From positions 186,001 through 250,000 of the forward strand of contig NZ_CANLZX010000003.1 in NCBI RefSeq assembly GCF_947495675.1: a stretch of 64,000 nt of DNA, given 5' to 3'. The translations under genes and the position numbers were made by a program. Positions 55,170 to 63,811 of the stretch are shown piece after piece; positions within the stretch are counted from its first letter, which is position 1; the number at the start of each line of letters is the position of its first letter. The stretch is from an uncultured Algibacter sp. (GTDB taxonomy: Bacteria > Bacteroidota > Bacteroidia > Flavobacteriales > Flavobacteriaceae). Below the pieces are notes generated by a model that made no database searches, had not been told where the DNA came from, and worked only from the letters and a program-made list of their open reading frames with translations.

Positions 55170-57407
55170 TTAAAACCAAAAACCAATATTAAAAAACAAA
55201 GTTGTTTGTCTTTGTTCTGGCGAATAACTGTATTTAGCTTGTACGGGACCTAAAAAGGTTTCAATAGCATAACCTAAAGTATAGCCTCTATAATTTGGAA
55301 GTGTTAACCATTCTCCTGAATCAAAAATATTATCATCAATATTAGCCCAATTACCCTCTAAAGTAATATGGTGTTTCTTTAGCACTTCAAAATCTGCAAT
55401 AACAGTAGCCTTAACAAAGCTATTCCCTGTTAGAGAAATAAAGTCATAGCCTAAAAAAGGAATAAAATTATTTATTAAATCATTACCATATCCACCCAAA
55501 GCAAAATCTAATGTTCTATTGGATTTATCACCTAATTTAAAACCACCACTAGTTTGTAAATTGAATGCTAGTTTATCCGAAACACTAAAAGCATAACCTA
55601 TATCGCCTTTAGCTACAGAAAAATCTTTAAAATTTTCTACAAAACCTGAAGCATGTAAATAAATGTTTAAATCGCCATTAAAATACATGCCCTTTCTAGG
55701 AAAGTATTTATTATCATAAGTATCTAGTTTAAGATTACCAAAAAGGCTTAAATAGTCTGTTTTTTCAAACAAAAAGTCTTCATCAGGGTTGCTTCCAGAT
55801 ATGGTTTCAGAATTTATTTCTAATCGTTTATGTTCGCCTCCAATACTTAAAGAAAAATCGCGACGAAATAATGTTTGTAAATAAAATTGATTGGTTTGAT
55901 CTCTTAATTTAACATCTATTTTATTTAAGCCTGTTGTTGTTATTTGGTCATCGTCTAGTAATAACTGAGCGTTTATGTTTTTATGAAATTGGTTGTACCT
56001 TGATCTAACACCTACACTCCAATAAAAACCCTTATCAATTAAATACTCGAAATTATAACGAACATTATCACCCAAAATAATATCTAACGAAGCTATATCG
56101 TTTTTAAATAACAGTTGCTTTTTTGTTAAATTTAATAATGCTGCACTTTTGTATAAATCGTCGTAATGTAACCCTAGTTTAAAAAAGGTATTAACACGTG
56201 CTTCTTTTACATAAGTATAAAGATCATATATCTCTTTATCAGTATTTATTAATTTATATTCTAAGGACTGAAAATTATTTGTAGCTACTAAATTATTAAT
56301 ACCGTTAATAAAATTATTATAGCTTATTTTTTCATCTTGTTTTAGTTTTAATTTACCTAAAATATAGGCTCTTGTATAATTTTTATTCCCTTTTACATCA
56401 ATATTTTTAAGGGTAACACTATCAATTGGTTTTATTTTTAGTTTTTGGTTAATGTTAGGTGAATGATTGGCTAACTCCCTTAAAATATTCAACTTAGACA
56501 GAGCCGCAAATTTACCAGATTTAATAATCTCATTTCCTTGATTGAAAGAAACCACATTATAATCTGTAATGTTGGGTTTAATATAAACATCTGTTTTTTT
56601 AACTTTTAACTTCATATCGTTAATTGTTCTGAAGTTATTTAATTGAAATAAAACTTGAGGAGCAGATGTAAGTTCCTCACGAGTTGCTAGGCCATCTTGA
56701 ACATCGACTCCTATAATAATATCCATGCCCTTGGCTCTCAATTCATCAATAGGATAATTATTTACTACACCTCCATCAATTAAAATATCATTATTAATAT
56801 TAACAGGCTGAAACAAAGAAGGTAATGCGCCGCTTGCCATTATTGATTGTGTTAAATTGCCATGTTCTAAAACAACTTGTTTTCCAGTTTCAATATTAGT
56901 TGCAATACAGAAAAACGGAATAGGAAGCTTACTAAAATCATTTAATTGGTTAACATGTAATAACAACTTAGAAAACAAGCTATAGGTATTATGACCTCTT
57001 GAAAGAGCTGAAGGCAAAGTAATTTTAAAATTATTAAAGGGCAGTTTTACTGCATACTTTTCCATATTACCACGTTCGCTAAAAGCTGTTGAAGATCTTG
57101 GTAAATTATCGTTAATAATATTATCAAAATCTATTTCTTGAAAAATGGAATCTAGCTGCTTTCCCGAATAGCCTGAAGCATATAATGCACCAATTATAGA
57201 CCCCATACTGGTACCTGCAACATAGTCTATTTTTACACCTAAACTATCTATAACTTTTAAAACTCCAATATGTGCTAAACCTTTTGCACCTCCACCACTT
57301 AATACCAAACCTACTTTTGGTTTAGGGTTTTCTGTTATTTCATTTTGCGCTTTCGCGGAAAGTGAAGCTAAAATAAACAGGGTTAATATGATGGGTTTTA
57401 TATTCAA
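55170..57407 (-). CDS. Patatin-like phospholipase fused to POTRA and outer-membrane barrel (PlpD-like)
   Basis: The 745-residue protein has a signal peptide (about 1-20). The patatin domain (about 28-220) has the oxyanion loop SGGGAKGLAHIG, the nucleophile elbow GTSMGS with Ser66 or so, and the catalytic Asp in DGGVVNNYP. A POTRA-like segment (about 315-390, IDVKGNKNYTRAYILGKL) leads to a 16-strand-type Omp85 barrel ending FFNIGFWF. This is the type Vd autotransporter plan; in flavobacteria the lipase may stay attached. It follows the small gene at 57424 by 16 bases. Confidence 0.9.
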   Translation of the reverse strand: MNIKPIILTLFILASLSAKAQNEITENPKPKVGLVLSGGGAKGLAHIGVLKVIDSLGVKIDYVAGTSMGSIIGALYASGYSGKQLDSIFQEIDFDNIINDNLPRSSTAFSERGNMEKYAVKLPFNNFKITLPSALSRGHNTYSLFSKLLLHVNQLNDFSKLPIPFFCIATNIETGKQVVLEHGNLTQSIMASGALPSLFQPVNINNDILIDGGVVNNYPIDELRAKGMDIIIGVDVQDGLATREELTSAPQVLFQLNNFRTINDMKLKVKKTDVYIKPNITDYNVVSFNQGNEIIKSGKFAALSKLNILRELANHSPNINQKLKIKPIDSVTLKNIDVKGNKNYTRAYILGKLKLKQDEKISYNNFINGINNLVATNNFQSLEYKLINTDKEIYDLYTYVKEARVNTFFKLGLHYDDLYKSAALLNLTKKQLLFKNDIASLDIILGDNVRYNFEYLIDKGFYWSVGVRSRYNQFHKNINAQLLLDDDQITTTGLNKIDVKLRDQTNQFYLQTLFRRDFSLSIGGEHKRLEINSETISGSNPDEDFLFEKTDYLSLFGNLKLDTYDNKYFPRKGMYFNGDLNIYLHASGFVENFKDFSVAKGDIGYAFSVSDKLAFNLQTSGGFKLGDKSNRTLDFALGGYGNDLINNFIPFLGYDFISLTGNSFVKATVIADFEVLKKHHITLEGNWANIDDNIFDSGEWLTLPNYRGYTLGYAIETFLGPVQAKYSYSPEQRQTTLFFNIGFWF

Positions 57408-57423
57408 GTTTAATGTTGTTTGC

Positions 57424-57768
57424 TTAAGTGATTTTTTTAACTTTTATTAATTTTGAAATCCTTTCTGCCTTTTTAAAGTCGGCATTTCGTAACCATATTT
57501 TTAAAGTTTGATTTTTAGTTCTTAATTTTAAATTAGCCTCATTTTTATAGTTTTCGCCACCTCCACTAGTAGTTAGTAAAGCCACAATCCAACTTAAAGC
57601 TGTAATAAACCAATCTGTGCTTTTCGGGGTCAACTCAACACCTATTATATCATTTAACAAAAATGTTCCACAATTTTTCGGATATGAGGTGGCTATAATT
57701 TTAATACTAGTTTTATTTAAATGTATCTTTAACTCTGGTTTATCTCTTAACTTAACAGTTTCAATCAT
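57424..57768 (-). CDS. Small protein of unknown function with one hydrophobic segment
   Basis: The 114-residue protein has no signal peptide. It has a beta-rich start (LKIHLNKTSIKIIATSYPK), a possible membrane segment (DWFITALSWIVALLTTSGGG, about 52-71) and a basic C-terminal strand-helix part. I do not recognise the family; the pattern of strand, hydrophobic loop, strand could be a small PH-like domain. It abuts uvrC directly and is followed by the patatin gene after 16 bases, so it is in an operon with both. Confidence 0.6.
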   Translation of the reverse strand: MIETVKLRDKPELKIHLNKTSIKIIATSYPKNCGTFLLNDIIGVELTPKSTDWFITALSWIVALLTTSGGGENYKNEANLKLRTKNQTLKIWLRNADFKKAERISKLIKVKKIT

Positions 57769-59562
57769 TTACTTCTCATGATAATAATTATAAACCTTTT
57801 CTGCCCTTGAAACTCCAACAACTGCCTCTAACTCATCTAATTTGGCATTTGCAACACGCTTAGCCGATTTAAAGTGTCTTAATAATTCTACAACGGTTTT
57901 TTCACCAACACCATTTATGGTTTCAAGCTCGGTGTTTAAGGCTGTTTTGCTTCGTTTATTTCTATGATGCTCAATACCAAAACGGTGTGCTTCGTTTCTT
58001 AATTGCTGTATAATTTTTAATGTTTCACTTTTCTTATCTAAATATAAGGGAATTGGATCATTTGGATAGAATAATTCTTCTAAACGTTTTGCAATTCCGA
58101 TAATAGCTATTTTACCTCTTAAATTTAATACATCTAAACTTTTTAATGCAGATGATAATTGTCCTTTACCTCCATCAATAATTATAAGTTGTGGTAATGG
58201 TTGATCTTCATCTAACAAACGTTTGTAACGCCTATAAACCACCTCTTCCATTGAAGCAAAATCGTCTGGACCTTCAACAGTTTTTATATTGAAATGGCGG
58301 TAATCTTTTTTACTTGGCTTTCCGTTTTTAAAAACCACGCATGCGGCTACGGGATGTGTACCTTGAATGTTTGAGTTATCGAAACACTCGATATGACGTG
58401 GCTCTTCCGACAGGCGTAAATCCACCTTCATTTGTGCCATAATACGATTGGCATGCCTATCTGGATCTACAATTTTCATTTGTTTAAAACGCTCCATTCT
58501 AAAATATTTAGCGTTTCTAAGAGATAAATCTAAAATATGTTTTTTATCGCCTAATTTTGGAATAGTAACTTTTACATCTTCTCCTAAATCGACTTTAAAA
58601 GGCACATATATTTCTTTTGAGTTGGAATTAAATCTTTGGCGAATTTCTGTAATAGCAAGTTCTATTAATTCTTTATCTGTCTCGTCTAATTTCTTTTTTA
58701 TTTCTAAGGTATGTGAACGAATGATAGATCCATATGATAATTGTAAAAAATTAATATAACCATAACTCTCATCACTCATAATAGAAAACACATCTACATT
58801 ACTAATTTTAGGATTAACAATGGTAGATTTTGATTGGTAATTTTCAAGAACCTCAACTTTTTCTTTTATTTTTTGCGCTTCTTCAAATTGCATATTTGCA
58901 GCATAATTGCGCATTTGTACTTTAAATTGCGATAATGAATCTTTAAAATTACCTTTTAATATTTCTTTTATGGCTTTTATATTTTCGTTGTATTCAGCCT
59001 CGGTTTCTAGACCCTCACAGGCACCTTTACAGTTTCCTAAATGGTATTCTAAACAAACTTTATACTTGCCTGTCTCTATTTTTTCTTCAGATAAATTAAA
59101 GTTACAGGTGCGCAAACTATATAAACCTCTTATTAAATCTAAAAGCGTATGCACCGTTTTTCCGCTTGTGTATGGTCCAAAATATTCGCTACCATCTTTA
59201 AAAACTCTTCTAGTAGAAAACACCCTAGGGAAACGTTCTTTTTTTATGCATATCCATGGATAGGATTTGTCGTCTTTAAGCAACACGTTATATCGTGGTT
59301 TATGCTTTTTTATAAGGTTGTTTTCTAGTAAAAGCGCATCGGTTTCTGTCTCTACAACTATGTGTTTAATATTGGCAATTTTATTTACCAACACTCTAGT
59401 TTTTCCGTTATCGTGCGTTTTGGTAAAATAGGAACTTACCCGCTTTTTTAAGTTTTTGGCTTTACCAACGTATATAATTACCCCTTCTTTATCGTAGTAT
59501 TGATAAACTCCGGGCTGACTGGGTAACGTTTTTAATTGTATCTCTAAATTAGGGGTATCCAT
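57769..59562 (-). CDS. uvrC: Excinuclease ABC subunit C
   Basis: The 597-residue subunit makes both incisions in nucleotide excision repair. In order are the GIY-YIG domain (PGVYQYYDKEG ... YVGKAKNLKKRV, about 17-45), a Cys cluster region (LRTCNFN, YKVCLEYHLGNCKGACEG), the UVR domain (FEEAQKIKEKVEVLE), the RNase H-like nuclease domain (ECFDNSNIQGTHPV, IDGGKGQLSSA) and the C-terminal helix-hairpin-helix (INGVGEKTVVELLRHFKS). All catalytic parts look intact. It heads the uvrC-small protein-patatin unit. Confidence 0.96.
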   Translation of the reverse strand: MDTPNLEIQLKTLPSQPGVYQYYDKEGVIIYVGKAKNLKKRVSSYFTKTHDNGKTRVLVNKIANIKHIVVETETDALLLENNLIKKHKPRYNVLLKDDKSYPWICIKKERFPRVFSTRRVFKDGSEYFGPYTSGKTVHTLLDLIRGLYSLRTCNFNLSEEKIETGKYKVCLEYHLGNCKGACEGLETEAEYNENIKAIKEILKGNFKDSLSQFKVQMRNYAANMQFEEAQKIKEKVEVLENYQSKSTIVNPKISNVDVFSIMSDESYGYINFLQLSYGSIIRSHTLEIKKKLDETDKELIELAITEIRQRFNSNSKEIYVPFKVDLGEDVKVTIPKLGDKKHILDLSLRNAKYFRMERFKQMKIVDPDRHANRIMAQMKVDLRLSEEPRHIECFDNSNIQGTHPVAACVVFKNGKPSKKDYRHFNIKTVEGPDDFASMEEVVYRRYKRLLDEDQPLPQLIIIDGGKGQLSSALKSLDVLNLRGKIAIIGIAKRLEELFYPNDPIPLYLDKKSETLKIIQQLRNEAHRFGIEHHRNKRSKTALNTELETINGVGEKTVVELLRHFKSAKRVANAKLDELEAVVGVSRAEKVYNYYHEK

Positions 59563-59749
59563 TACTGTAAAGGTAATTATTTTAATGTTTTTTTCGATGA
59601 AAACACGTTTGATTTAACGTTATATAAATTTTATAATTTTAGTTTTTTGAATCGATAAATTATCTACATTGCGCAACTTTTAAAAAAAGCATAACCTTAT
59701 TAAAATTACATTAGTAATTGTTTAAAAATTAGCTTTTGCTGTTTAACTC

Positions 59750-59832
59750 GCGTTAGGGATTGCAAAGAAAAGCCCACAGCGAGGCACGAGCGAGGACTTG
59801 TATTGTAAAGCCCGACCCTTGTGGTAACGCCC
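59750..59832 (+). repeat. 83-bp dispersed repeat, copy C
   Basis: It matches copy A at 75 of 83 positions, with identical ends (GCGTTAGGGAT, GTGGTAACGCCC) and shared AAGCCCACAGCGAGG. It ends 18 bases before the start of the RimB-like gene and therefore probably lies in that operon's leader. The rest of the gap 59563-59850 is AT-rich with no other clear element. Confidence 0.88.
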
Positions 59833-59850
59833 ATATAATAATTAAAAAAA

Positions 59851-60303
59851 ATGAGTAAAAAAATTGTTGGTCGCTCTGATATTATTGATTTTCCGAAATT
59901 AGGATTATTTAATATTGATGTAAAAATGGATACTGGTGCATATACCTCGACCATACATTGTTCTGAAATTATTGAGATTGATGATGCATTACTTTGTATT
60001 TTTAATAGTAATGTGCACAAAAACTTTGGTAAAACCGAGATTATTTTTGATACTTTTTGGCGTACAGATGTAAAAAGTAGTAATGGTTTTAAGGAAAATA
60101 GATATAAAGTAAAATCTGAAGTGGTATTTTTTGGTAAAACTTATAAGATTAACTTAACTTTAAGCACTAGAGACGCAATGAAATTTCCTGTTTTAATTGG
60201 CAGGCAGTTTTTAAGGCAAAAATTTATGGTTGATGTAGATTTGGAAAACGTTTCTTTTAACGCTAATTCTAAAAAGCAAAATGAATATAGTAATACTATC
60301 TAG
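59851..60303 (+). CDS. RimB-like retropepsin-type protease (RimK-associated)
   Basis: The 150-residue protein belongs to the family once called ATP-dependent zinc protease. It has the aspartic-protease motif [12 protein letters not shown] (Asp31 or so) and [10 protein letters not shown] near the end, as in retropepsin-like folds. The homologs in Pseudomonas (RimB) trim glutamate tails added to ribosomal protein S6 by RimK. Here it overlaps rimK by 23 bases, so the two are translationally coupled. A dispersed repeat lies just before its start. Confidence 0.85.
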   Translation: MSKKIVGRSDIIDFPKLGLFNIDVKMDTGAYTSTIHCSEIIEIDDALLCIFNSNVHKNFGKTEIIFDTFWRTDVKSSNGFKENRYKVKSEVVFFGKTYKINLTLSTRDAMKFPVLIGRQFLRQKFMVDVDLENVSFNANSKKQNEYSNTI

Positions 60304-61156
60304 AAACTCGAATTTATATTCTACCGAACGCCTTATTGAAGAGGGCGAAAAAAGAGGTCATAAAATAGAAGTGATTGACCCTTTAAAGTGCGACATTATT
60401 ATTGAAAAGGAAAAACCTACTATTTATTATAAAGATAGATATTTAGATTATGTGGATGCCATAATACCTAGAATTGGAGCCTCGGTAACTTTTTATGGCT
60501 GTGCGGTGGTTAGACAATTTGAAGAAATGGGTGTTTTTACTATCGTAACATCTGATGCTATACAACGTTCTAGGGATAAGCTTCGTAGCTTACAACGCTT
60601 AAGTAAGGCAGGTATTGGCATGCCTAAAACGGTATTTACAAACTATTCTAGAGATGTTGAAGAGGTTATTGAACATGTTGGCGGTGTTCCTGTAATTATT
60701 AAATTATTAGAAGGCACACAAGGTTTAGGTGTGGTTTTGGCAGAATCTAAAAATGCTGCCGAATCGGTTTTAGAAGCCTTTAATGGTTTGGAGGCTCGAG
60801 TTATTGTTCAAGAATTTATTAAGGAAGCTGGTGGTGCCGATTTACGTGCTTTAGTAGTTGATGGACAGGTGGTTGGCGCTATGAAACGTCAAGGCAAAGA
60901 AGGTGAATTTAGGTCTAATTTGCATCGTGGTGGCTCGGCTAATATTATAAAACTAGATCATGATGAACTAAAGTTAGCTATGAATGCATCTAAAGCCTTA
61001 AAACTCCCTGTTTGTGGTGTAGATATGCTACAATCGGCTAGAGGTCCTTTGTTATTAGAAGTAAACTCTACGCCTGGTTTAGAAGGTATAGAATCTGCTA
61101 CTGGTCGCAATATTGCAAAAGCTATTATTTCTTTTATTGAAAAAAACAAAAGATAA
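60281..61156 (+). CDS. rimK: Ribosomal protein S6 modification / glutamate ligase RimK
   Basis: The 291-residue ATP-grasp ligase adds glutamates to the C terminus of a target, classically ribosomal protein S6. ATP-grasp motifs are [19 protein letters not shown] (about 127-146, seen in part), [22 protein letters not shown], and [24 protein letters not shown] with the metal-binding Glu and Asn. It overlaps the RimB-like gene by 23 bases and abuts the aspartoacylase-like gene. Related ligases exist for other targets, so S6 as substrate is by homology. Confidence 0.92.
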   Translation: MNIVILSRNSNLYSTERLIEEGEKRGHKIEVIDPLKCDIIIEKEKPTIYYKDRYLDYVDAIIPRIGASVTFYGCAVVRQFEEMGVFTIVTSDAIQRSRDKLRSLQRLSKAGIGMPKTVFTNYSRDVEEVIEHVGGVPVIIKLLEGTQGLGVVLAESKNAAESVLEAFNGLEARVIVQEFIKEAGGADLRALVVDGQVVGAMKRQGKEGEFRSNLHRGGSANIIKLDHDELKLAMNASKALKLPVCGVDMLQSARGPLLLEVNSTPGLEGIESATGRNIAKAIISFIEKNKR

Positions 61157-62131
61157 ATGACTCAAGTAAATAATGGTGTATTAACTATTCTAGGTGAAAC
61201 TATAAAGCTTGGAGAAAGCAAAGAGGTTAATTTTGATGTGGCAAATTTACACACCTCATCGCCTGTAAATATTCCTGTAATTATTGAACGTTCTAAAAAA
61301 CCAGGACCAACAGTTTTGTTTACTGCCGGTATTCATGGTGATGAAGTTAATGGTGTTGAAATTGTAAGACAACTTATTGCCAAAGGTATTAATAAGCCCA
61401 AATGTGGTACTATTATTTGCATGCCTGTTATTAATATTTTTGGATTTATAAACTTAAAACGTGAATTTCCTGATGGACGTGATTTAAATCGTGTTTTTCC
61501 TGGAAGTAAATCTGGATCTTTAGCAGGACGTGTTGCTTATAAGTTAATACATGATATTATACCGCATGTAGATTTAGTAATCGATTTTCATACGGGTGGT
61601 TCTGGTAGATTTAATGCACCACAGTTGCGTTATTCCAAAGAAAAAAAAGAACTAAACGACTTAGCAAAAGTATTTGGAGCGCCTTTTGTTTTGTACTCGT
61701 CTAACTTATCAAAGTCATTTAGAACAGCTTGTTATAAACTTGGCAAACCCTTATTACTTTTTGAAGGTGGAAAATCATTTCACATTGATGACATTGTAAC
61801 AAACTCTGGAGTAAACGGCTCAAAACGTGTTTTAAAACACCTTGGCATGTTAAAATCTTCTTTTAAAGCGTCTCAACCAAAAAAGGAAACTGTTTTTATT
61901 AATGATAGCAGATGGCAACGTGCTAAATATTCAGGTATGTTTAAAGCCTCTATATCTATTGGTTCTTTTGTAAAAAAAGATGATATTTTAGGTAATATTA
62001 CAGACCCCTATGGTAAGTTTAATTATTTTGTAAAAGCATCAAATACAGGGTATATAATTAATGTTAACGAATCGCCTATTGTGTATCAAGGCGATGCTTT
62101 ATTTCACATATCTACAAAACTAAAAAGGTAA
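61157..62131 (+). CDS. Succinylglutamate desuccinylase / aspartoacylase family protein
   Basis: The 324-residue zinc deacylase-like protein has FTAGIHGDEVNGVEI (zinc His and Glu), DLNRVFPGSK, and LVIDFHTGGSGR (third zinc ligand His), the M14-like plan of AstE/AspA. The C-terminal part is a barrel-like domain (SGMFKASISIGSFVKKDD). It starts immediately after the rimK stop and overlaps the next gene by one base. Paired with RimK and RimB, it may process N-acyl or polyglutamate products; the true substrate is unknown. Confidence 0.88.
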   Translation: MTQVNNGVLTILGETIKLGESKEVNFDVANLHTSSPVNIPVIIERSKKPGPTVLFTAGIHGDEVNGVEIVRQLIAKGINKPKCGTIICMPVINIFGFINLKREFPDGRDLNRVFPGSKSGSLAGRVAYKLIHDIIPHVDLVIDFHTGGSGRFNAPQLRYSKEKKELNDLAKVFGAPFVLYSSNLSKSFRTACYKLGKPLLLFEGGKSFHIDDIVTNSGVNGSKRVLKHLGMLKSSFKASQPKKETVFINDSRWQRAKYSGMFKASISIGSFVKKDDILGNITDPYGKFNYFVKASNTGYIINVNESPIVYQGDALFHISTKLKR

Positions 62132-62694
62132 TGTTAAAGAGCGAATTACGAAAAACATATAAAAGACTTCGTAATGATTTATCTGAAAATCAAATAGACG
62201 ATTTAAGTTTAGCTATTTCAAATCAGGTTTTAAAATTACCTATTTGGGAATACTCTTTTTATCATATTTTTCTAGCTATTGAAGAACAAAAGGAAGTTAA
62301 TACCGATTATATTCTGAATATCCTTTCTGGAAAAGATAAAAATATTTTGATTTCGAAAAGTGATTTTGAAACAGGAGGCATGAATCATTTTCTTCTGACT
62401 GATAGTACAGTTATTAAAAAAAATGATTACAATATTCCTGAACCTGTTGATGGTATAGAGATTTTAAATGATAAAATTGAAGTAGTATTTATACCACTTT
62501 TAGCTTTTGATAAAAAAGGAAACCGTGTAGGATATGGTAAAGGATTCTATGACCGGTTTTTAGCCAATTGCAAACCTGAAACTTTAAAAATTGGATTATC
62601 TTTTTTTGAAGCTGAAGTTGAAATTACAGATATTTTTGAGAATGATATTGGATTGGATTATTGTGTAACAGCACTACGTACTTATGAGTTTTAG
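62131..62694 (+). CDS. fau: 5-formyltetrahydrofolate cyclo-ligase
   Basis: The 187-residue enzyme converts 5-formyl-THF to 5,10-methenyl-THF with ATP. Its signature is VFIPLLAFDKKGNRVGYGKGFYDRFL (about 112-137, seen in part), and the N terminus SELRKTYKRLRNDLSENQ is typical. Its ATG shares its first base with the stop of the upstream gene (TAATG), so it is translationally coupled. It converges on lspA with 4 bases between. Confidence 0.94.
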   Translation: MLKSELRKTYKRLRNDLSENQIDDLSLAISNQVLKLPIWEYSFYHIFLAIEEQKEVNTDYILNILSGKDKNILISKSDFETGGMNHFLLTDSTVIKKNDYNIPEPVDGIEILNDKIEVVFIPLLAFDKKGNRVGYGKGFYDRFLANCKPETLKIGLSFFEAEVEITDIFENDIGLDYCVTALRTYEF

Positions 62695-62698
62695 GTAA

Positions 62699-63322
62699 TT
62701 ACTCTTTGTTAGAAAAAGCCTTCTTATTAAATACAATAAGCATAATAAAACCTGTACTTATAGCCATATCTGCAATATTAAAAACAGGATCGAAAAAGCT
62801 AAAGCGTTTACCTGCTTTGAAAGGAAACCATTCTGGTAAGTCTACTTCAAACAATGGAAAATGTAACATATCTACAACTTTACCATGTAATAAAGTATCA
62901 TACCCTCCTGTTTCTGGCAAAAAAGTTGCCACTTGATTATAGCTGTCTTCAAATAAAACACCATAAAATACAGAATCAATAATGTTTCCTAAAGCACCCG
63001 AAAATATTAATGCTATAGCTATAATTAATATTTTAGAACTCTGTTTTCGTGTTGCATCAAATAACCAATAACCAATTCCAAAAATAGCAACAATTCTAAA
63101 TGATGTTAATATAACTTTAGCTGTTCTATCTGATATAAAAGACACAAAATCACTAATTTTTGTCCCCCAAGCCATACCATCATTTTCAACAAAAATAATT
63201 TCGAACCAACTAAAAACATCAATACTCTCTTGAAGTACAAAATTGGTTTTTATGTATATTTTACTAATCTGATCTACAAGTAAAATAATTAGAATAAGGA
63301 TTATGGATTTTTTTAGTGACAT
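62699..63322 (-). CDS. lspA: Lipoprotein signal peptidase (signal peptidase II)
   Basis: The 207-residue inner-membrane aspartic protease removes signal peptides from diacylglyceryl-modified lipoproteins. Four hydrophobic segments are present. The active-site Asp lie in GALGNIIDSVFYG and FNIADMAISTG, and the NDGMAWGT motif corresponds to the NxGxAF region. It is longer than the E. coli enzyme owing to a loop (EDSYNQVATFLPETGG), as is common in Bacteroidetes. It is the last gene of the ileS-DksA-like-lspA cluster and serves the many lipoproteins of this window. Confidence 0.95.
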   Translation of the reverse strand: MSLKKSIILILIILLVDQISKIYIKTNFVLQESIDVFSWFEIIFVENDGMAWGTKISDFVSFISDRTAKVILTSFRIVAIFGIGYWLFDATRKQSSKILIIAIALIFSGALGNIIDSVFYGVLFEDSYNQVATFLPETGGYDTLLHGKVVDMLHFPLFEVDLPEWFPFKAGKRFSFFDPVFNIADMAISTGFIMLIVFNKKAFSNKE

Positions 63323-63376
63323 AAAATTTATTTAAGACCTTTCGCCTGCGCTCAAGGTGAAAAAATGTTTAAATAA

Positions 63377-63404
63377 AAAACGCCTCGATTTAAACGAGAC
63401 GTTT
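63377..63404 (-). terminator. Hairpin between the DksA-like gene and lspA
   Basis: AAACGCCTCG and CGAGACGTTT can pair with one mismatch, flanked by A and T runs, 23 bases past the stop at 63427. A second short stem (ACCTT...AAGGT) lies at about 63335-63358. Confidence 0.65.
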
Positions 63405-63426
63405 CAAATATATCATTTTTAAAAAA

Positions 63427-63807
63427 CTATTGTTGCATATTTTTAGCTTCAATACTTAAAGTAGCGTGAGGTACAAGCTCTAATCTTTTTTTATTAATTA
63501 GTTTTCCTGTAACACGACAAATACCATAGGTTTTGTTTTCAATTCTAATTAAAGCGTTTTTTAAATCGCGAATAAATTTTTCTTGGCGAATAGCCAAGGC
63601 AGAATTTGACTCTTTACTCATAACAGCACTTCCTTCATCAAAAGCCTTAAATGTAGGCGATGTATCTTCTGTGCCATTATTATGGTCATTCATGTAAGCA
63701 CTTTTTATTAACTCTAAATCGTGTTGTGCTTTTTTTATCTTATCTGTTATCAGCTCTTTAAATTCTGCTAAATCTTTGTCTGAATATCTTACGGTATTAT
63801 CTGCCAT
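63427..63807 (-). CDS. TraR/DksA-family protein lacking the zinc-finger cysteines
   Basis: The 126-residue protein has a long coiled-coil N-terminal region (about 10-90) and the C-terminal motif GICRVTGKLINKKRLELVPHATLSIEAK, the TraR/DksA zf domain. Only one of the four zinc cysteines remains (in GICRVTG), so it cannot bind zinc in the usual way; this zinc-less type is common in Bacteroidetes as I recall. DksA-type proteins bind the RNA polymerase secondary channel. It lies 4 bases after the ileS stop. Confidence 0.88.
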   Translation of the reverse strand: MADNTVRYSDKDLAEFKELITDKIKKAQHDLELIKSAYMNDHNNGTEDTSPTFKAFDEGSAVMSKESNSALAIRQEKFIRDLKNALIRIENKTYGICRVTGKLINKKRLELVPHATLSIEAKNMQQ

Positions 63808-63811
63808 AATT

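Noticed and set aside
59580..59660. A regulatory site upstream of uvrC made of two TCGAT words
   Set aside because: The two words are 58 bases apart and are not flanked by the shared sequence.
32810..59832. The three 83-85 bp repeats as insertion sequence ends or a CRISPR array
   Set aside because: Copies are far apart, in both orientations, with no spacer regularity, no transposase and no target duplication that I can see.
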